From Vogesella margarita (GTDB lineage Bacteria; Pseudomonadota; Gammaproteobacteria; Burkholderiales; Chromobacteriaceae), in contig NZ_JAQQLE010000002.1 in the NCBI RefSeq assembly GCF_028548475.1, positions 1 through 64,000 of the forward strand: DNA of 64,000 nucleotides. Direction: 5' to 3'. The notes under the pieces were generated by a model. The model was not told the origin of the DNA. It ran no database searches and worked only from the letters and a program-made list of their open reading frames with translations. Positions 60,267 through 64,000 of this stretch are shown here, piece after piece (position 1 is the stretch's first letter; every line of letters starts with the position of its first letter). The position numbers were made by a program, and so were the translations under genes.

Positions 60267-60992
60267 ATGACTGACAACATAAGCTATCTCTCCCCCGCCC
60301 TCGCCGGCCTGCCCGCCGACTGGCAACAGCTGCTGGCAACGCCGGCCATCTGTGCACAACTGGCCGCCATCGACGAGAAACTGGCGGAGCGCGCCGCCGC
60401 CGGCGCGGTGATCTACCCGCCGCGCGAGCTGGTGTTCAACGCGCTGCGCCACGTGGCGCCGGCCGACATCCGCGTGGTGATCATCGGCCAGGACCCGTAC
60501 CACGGCGCCGGCGAGGCGATGGGGCTGAGCTTTTCGGTGCCGGACGGGGTGAAGATCCCGCCCAGCCTGCGCAACATCTACAAGGAACAGCTGGCCGACC
60601 TCGGCCTGCCGCCGCCGGCCAGCGGCAACCTGACACACTGGGCGCGGCAGGGCGTGCTGCTGCTCAATGCCTCGCTGACGGTGGAGGCCGACCGCGCCGG
60701 CAGCCACGGCAAGCTCGGCTGGCAGGCGGTTACCGACGCGCTGATCGACGCGGTGAACGCGGCCAACCCCGGCTGCGTGTTCCTGCTGTGGGGCAACTGG
60801 GCACACACCAAAGCCGAACGCATCGATGCCGGCCGCCACTGCGTGCTGAAGGCGGCACACCCGTCGCCGCTGTCGGCCAGCCGCGGTTTTCTCGGCTGCC
60901 GCCATTTCTCGCAGGCCAACCAGTGGCTGGCCGGGCGTGGCCGCGGCGAGATCACCTGGGGCGGCGCGGCGGTGCAGGGTGGGCTGTTCTAG
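60267..60992 (+). CDS. ung: Ung, uracil-DNA glycosylase
   Basis: 241 residues of family 1: GQDPYHG with catalytic Asp76, VLLLNASLTVE, and the HPSPLSA loop. It removes uracil from DNA. ATG 60267 gives the normal N-terminus; an open frame extends 19 codons upstream. Confidence 0.96.
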   Translation: MTDNISYLSPALAGLPADWQQLLATPAICAQLAAIDEKLAERAAAGAVIYPPRELVFNALRHVAPADIRVVIIGQDPYHGAGEAMGLSFSVPDGVKIPPSLRNIYKEQLADLGLPPPASGNLTHWARQGVLLLNASLTVEADRAGSHGKLGWQAVTDALIDAVNAANPGCVFLLWGNWAHTKAERIDAGRHCVLKAAHPSPLSASRGFLGCRHFSQANQWLAGRGRGEITWGGAAVQGGLF

Positions 60993-61158
60993 CGCGAACG
61001 TGCTGTGTTCGCCACGAAAGCACACGGGAAGTACGGGAAAAAGCCGGAATGCCGCTTGGCGACGTCGCCCGCGAAAACCGCACGCATCCCACCGGTCCGG
61101 CTGCCGCCATGCGGCCGCGATGGCCCTGTCCTTTTTCTTTTGCGGCAAGAATGATTTT

Positions 61159-61512
61159 TCAGACTGACAGCTGGCCGCGCGCCACGCAGCGCTGCTCGGT
61201 GCGGCCAACCTGCAGCCGCTGTTGCAACACGGCCAGCGCGGCCTGGTGTGCGGCGTGGCCGCACAGGAACAGGTCGACGGCGGCGTAGCCGTGTTCCGGC
61301 CAGCTGTGGATGCTGATGTGCGACTCGGCCAGCAGCAGCACGCCGGTGACGCCCTGCCCGGGGCCGAAATGGTGGAAGTGGCCGGCCAGCACCTGCGCGC
61401 CGGCGGCGCGGGCGGCGGCGTACAGCGCCTGCTCCACGCCGGCGGCGTCGGCCAGCGCGGCCGCCGGGCAATCGTAGAGGTCGGCCAGCAGATGTTCGCC
61501 GAGGGGACTCAT
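61159..61512 (-). CDS. S-adenosylmethionine decarboxylase proenzyme (SpeD/SpeH type)
   Basis: 117 residues of the class 1b family. LLAESHISIHSWPEHGYAAVDLF contains the self-cleavage site, giving a pyruvoyl group from Ser64 after Glu63. It supplies decarboxylated AdoMet for aminopropyl transfer. Its ATG overlaps the stop of the small gene upstream (ATGA), so it belongs to the SPFH-DUF4178 operon. No spermidine synthase is inside the window. Motif copy 61200 is encoded as QVGRT. Confidence 0.9.
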   Translation of the reverse strand: MSPLGEHLLADLYDCPAAALADAAGVEQALYAAARAAGAQVLAGHFHHFGPGQGVTGVLLLAESHISIHSWPEHGYAAVDLFLCGHAAHQAALAVLQQRLQVGRTEQRCVARGQLSV

Positions 61513-61661
61513 TTGTGGCCGCCGCCGAAGAAGCCGCCGCCGCCGGAGCGACCGCTGCTGCTGCGATAGCTGCCGCCATCGTCGCTGTTGGCGGTGTAGT
61601 TGATCAGCGTGCTGACGAGCACGATCGCGGCGCAGTACAGCAGATAGGTCAGGCGGCTCAT
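61509..61661 (-). CDS. 50-residue glycine-rich membrane protein
   Basis: A short gene, ATG 61661 to TGA 61509-61511. One N-terminal helix (YLLYCAAIVLVSTLINYTA) is followed by a Ser/Gly-rich tail ending GGGGFFGGGHK. It starts 1 nt after the DUF4178 stop and overlaps the AdoMet decarboxylase start, which argues strongly that it is translated. Family not recognised. Confidence 0.8.
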   Translation of the reverse strand: MSRLTYLLYCAAIVLVSTLINYTANSDDGGSYRSSSGRSGGGGFFGGGHK

Positions 61662-61662
61662 G

Positions 61663-63129
61663 TCAGGTTTCCAGCGGCAGCAACAGCAGGACGGAGGCGA
61701 TGAAGCAGATGCCGATGATCTCGCTGCTGTCGCCGGTCAGCAGTAGCGGCGCATTGAGCAGCCACAGCAGCGCCACGGCGCCGTAGCCGAGCGGGCGCAA
61801 GGCGGCCTTGCCGGCGGCACTGCCCGCGCTGCGGAAGGCGGAAGCCAGCGGGGCGTCCTTGCCGAACCAGCGTCCCACGTCCGCGTCGCTGACCTTGCGG
61901 CTGCTGCTCCAGGTGAGTTCCTGCGGGCTTTGTTCGCTGGCCAGCAGGGTATTGCCGTCCCGGCTCTGGTATTCGTTGAGGATCAGGCTGTCGCCGAGAC
62001 GGGCACGCCACGGGAAGGCGCCGGCGGCATAGTCTATCCTGGCCAGATAGGGAGGATAGCGCGCGGCGAAGCGTTGCTTGCCCCACAGCGCGTACTCCGC
62101 GGTGGCCTCGTCCACCCACACGTCCATCAGCGCGCCCAGCCACCAGCCGTCGCCGGTCTCGGTCAGCCAGCGGAAGCCCAGCTGCGGCTCGTACAGCAGG
62201 TACTCGTTCCAGCGGCTGTCGCGGTCCGCGCTTTCCACCCAACCCAGCAGGCCGATGATGGTCCAGGTCTTGCCGTCGATGGTGGCCTCGCTGCCGTTGG
62301 CCAGCGTGAAGCGCAGCATGCTGCCCTGCACGCTCTGGTGCTGGGCCAGCACGGTGGCGTGCTCGCCCTGGATGTCGACCTCGCTGCTGCAGGACGGGCA
62401 GTTGAGGTGGGTGGCAGTGCCGGCGCGGTAGTCGAGGCCGGCGCCGCACTGCGGGCAGTCCAGCTGCTGCACGCTGCCCTTGAGCTTGCCGGTGGCGGCC
62501 TCGATCATGCGCTCATCGCGCAGGCGCTGCATGTTCAGCTGCGGGAGCGTCACCGCCTCGCCCAGGTACAGCTGCGGCGGCTGGCCGTCGCTGTAGTCCA
62601 GGGTCAGGAAGTGGCCGCCGCTGCGCGCGTCGGCGACCGGTGCGTCGTAGCCGGGCTGCAGCTGGCGCGGCAGCTCGCCCTCGCCGGCGACGCAGCGCGC
62701 CTGGCGGATGTCGCTGAAAATGAAGTGGCTGTTGTCCTGTTGCCAGCCCTGTCCGGCGCGCAGCTGGTCGAAAGGCGGGGCCGTATCGCTACTGCCCTGT
62801 GCCCGGGTCAGCACGTACTGGCCGACGCTTTCCGCCAGCCAGGCGCTTTCGCCGTCGTCGAACAGCACGTGCCACTCGTTCCAGCTGCCGGCATCAAAGG
62901 CCAGCTGGATGCGGCCCACCACGGTGAACTGGCGGCCGCGCCAGATGCCTGCGCTTGCGATCTGCAGCGGCGAGTAGTCGTCCAGCAGTGCGGCCATCTT
63001 GCCGATGTCGCGCACGCTGTCCGCGTCGCGCAGCAGCGTGCTGTGGCAATAGGAACACACCGCCAGCACCGAGCTGGTGGCGTGGAAGCGCACTTCGGCG
63101 CCGCAGGCGGGGCAGGCGACGCGGTACAT
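61663..63129 (-). CDS. DUF4178 domain protein with zinc ribbons
   Basis: 488 residues. An N-terminal zinc ribbon (Cys6, Cys9, Cys25, Cys28) leads to a DUF4178 domain (about 55-200); a second ribbon (CPQCG...CPSCS, about 224-247) leads to a second DUF4178-like domain (TWTIIGLLGWVES ... WNEYLLY). A C-terminal pair of membrane helices (about 445-488) anchors it. DUF4178 genes are known to sit with SPFH, polyamine and membrane-stress genes, as here. Confidence 0.85.
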   Translation of the reverse strand: MYRVACPACGAEVRFHATSSVLAVCSYCHSTLLRDADSVRDIGKMAALLDDYSPLQIASAGIWRGRQFTVVGRIQLAFDAGSWNEWHVLFDDGESAWLAESVGQYVLTRAQGSSDTAPPFDQLRAGQGWQQDNSHFIFSDIRQARCVAGEGELPRQLQPGYDAPVADARSGGHFLTLDYSDGQPPQLYLGEAVTLPQLNMQRLRDERMIEAATGKLKGSVQQLDCPQCGAGLDYRAGTATHLNCPSCSSEVDIQGEHATVLAQHQSVQGSMLRFTLANGSEATIDGKTWTIIGLLGWVESADRDSRWNEYLLYEPQLGFRWLTETGDGWWLGALMDVWVDEATAEYALWGKQRFAARYPPYLARIDYAAGAFPWRARLGDSLILNEYQSRDGNTLLASEQSPQELTWSSSRKVSDADVGRWFGKDAPLASAFRSAGSAAGKAALRPLGYGAVALLWLLNAPLLLTGDSSEIIGICFIASVLLLLPLET

Positions 63130-63138
63130 CAGGCAGGG

Positions 63139-63147
63139 TTGGCCGCA
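63139..63147 (+). repeat. single motif copy between operon genes
   Basis: GCAGGGTTGGCCGCA in the 34-bp gap between the SPFH gene and the DUF4178 gene. Confidence 0.88.
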
Positions 63148-63163
63148 GGCTGCTTGGTCATGC

Positions 63164-64000
63164 TCAGCCCACCAGCTTCTTCAGCACGTCGGCCTTGGCC
63201 GTGTCGTAGTCGGCCTGGGTGATCAGGCCGGCGTCCAGCAGCGCCTTGAGCTGCGCCAGCTTGGCCTGCGGGCTGTCGCCGGTGTCGGCGGCCGGCGCGG
63301 CTGGCGGCTCGGCAGGTGCGGCGGCCGTCGGCTGCAGCGTCTGCTGCATGGCCTGGGTCATGATCTGGCCGACGCCGACCCCGGCGGCCAAGCCGGCGCC
63401 GATGCCGGCCAGCCCGCCCTCGTTCTGCGCCGCCAGCGGGATGGCTTCCGCCGCCTGGTAGCGGGTGTACTGGTTCAGGTCGCCCGCCATGCCCATCGCG
63501 ATGCGCTTGTCGATGGCCTTCTGCAGCTCTTCCGGCAGCGAGATGTTCTCCACCGCGAAGCTGTCCAGCGCCACGCCGTAGCGCGCGAACACCGGCAGCA
63601 GCGCCGTCTTGATGGTGTCGGCCATCAGCCCCTGGTTGGCCGCCATGTCGAGGAAGGGCACGGCGCTGCCGCCCAGGGTGCTGGCCATGGTGGCCACCAC
63701 CTGGTTGCGCAGCTGCTGTTCCAGATCGTCCACGGTGTAGCTGTCGCGGGTGCCGCTGACCTCGCTGTAGAACAGTTTCGGGTCGGTGATGCGGTAGCTG
63801 TAGATGCCGAAGGCGCGCAGGCGCACCATGCCGAAGTCCTTGTCGCGCAGCGTCACCGGCTGCGGCGTGCCCCACTTGCGCCCCAGCTGCAGCCGGGTGC
63901 TGAAGAACACCAGGTCGGACTTGAAGGGCGATTCGAACAGCTTGTCCCAGTGCTGCAGGTAGGTGAGCACCGGCAGCGTCTGGGTGGTGAGCTTGTACAT
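63164..64000 (-). CDS. SPFH-domain protein with C-terminal SHOCT motif, partial
   Basis: 278 residues visible; the gene may begin at or beyond the right edge. SPFH/Band 7 region about 1-190 (GMVRLRAFGIYSYRITDPKLF and FARYGVALDSFAVENISLPEELQ), a Gly/Ala hydrophobic stretch, an Ala/Pro linker and a SHOCT helix pair at the end (KLAQLKALLDAGLITQADYD). Related to YdjI-type virion-core-like SPFH proteins. First visible gene of the minus-strand operon. Confidence 0.85.
   Translation of the reverse strand: MYKLTTQTLPVLTYLQHWDKLFESPFKSDLVFFSTRLQLGRKWGTPQPVTLRDKDFGMVRLRAFGIYSYRITDPKLFYSEVSGTRDSYTVDDLEQQLRNQVVATMASTLGGSAVPFLDMAANQGLMADTIKTALLPVFARYGVALDSFAVENISLPEELQKAIDKRIAMGMAGDLNQYTRYQAAEAIPLAAQNEGGLAGIGAGLAAGVGVGQIMTQAMQQTLQPTAAAPAEPPAAPAADTGDSPQAKLAQLKALLDAGLITQADYDTAKADVLKKLVG

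Overview
The window is GC-rich (by eye about two thirds G+C) bacterial chromosome from the betaproteobacterial order Neisseriales, most like the Chromobacteriaceae (Chromobacterium/Vogesella type). The basis is the style of the housekeeping proteins, the rpmH-rnpA-yidD-yidC-mnmE block opposite dnaA-dnaN-gyrB, the three-gene pnt transhydrogenase, and an LgtF/WaaE-type LOS glucosyltransferase beside waaC-waaA. The genus cannot be fixed from this sequence. I see no prophage, insertion sequence, integrase or CRISPR array.

Layout. 1-192: leader, boxA and P1 promoter of an rRNA operon running off the left end on the minus strand. 0.4-3.5 kb: recQ-argJ. 3.6-8.4 kb: lipoprotein, ParA-type ATPase, a double-PAS sensor kinase and a receiver-HATPase response regulator. 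8.4-10.6 kb: comEC. 10.7-20.3 kb: rsmJ, methyltransferase-type membrane protein, thioesterase, Na+/H+ antiporter, tRNA-Thr(TGT), slyX, nucleotidyltransferase, bluB, a yheS-type ABC-F gene, an Lrp/LysE pair and a lone HNH endonuclease. 20.4-29.8 kb: the dnaA replication and translation block. 29.9-36.6 kb: LysR/PhyH pair, ugpQ, pntAA-pntAB-pntB, GNAT. 36.6-41.1 kb: LOS genes waaC-waaA, a candidate replication origin (four perfect and three one-mismatch DnaA boxes in about 380 bp), glycosyltransferase and epimerase. 41.2-48.9 kb: small proteins, rlhA, an AT-rich islet (HEPN protein and lipoprotein), a repeat-dense stretch, membrane proteins and small housekeeping genes. 49-53.7 kb: diguanylate cyclase, HD-GYP protein, chemoreceptor. 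53.7-55.4 kb: pyrBI behind a leader peptide and attenuator. 55.5-61 kb: lipoprotein, thiC with TPP riboswitch, pcm, rhodanese, ung. 61.1-64 kb: a minus-strand operon of SPFH-SHOCT protein, DUF4178 protein, a 50-residue glycine-rich membrane protein and an AdoMet decarboxylase.

The most striking signal is not a gene. The 9-mer TTGGCCGCA (extended consensus CAASGTTGGCCGCA, S = C or G) occurs 54 times by my hand count on the two strands, about once per 1.2 kb, where a random GC-rich sequence would hold about one. Thirteen loci carry it as close inverted pairs between genes, some of them shaped as terminators. Eighteen copies lie inside genes, in several reading frames and often using otherwise avoided codons. 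Density, intergenic pairing and spread across unrelated genes match the DNA uptake sequences of Neisseria (DUS) and Haemophilus (USS), but the sequence differs from both. With comEC in the same window, a lineage-specific DNA uptake sequence is the leading hypothesis.

Six parS-like sites (two with the perfect 14-base core) and the DnaA-box cluster place the window in the origin region of the chromosome.
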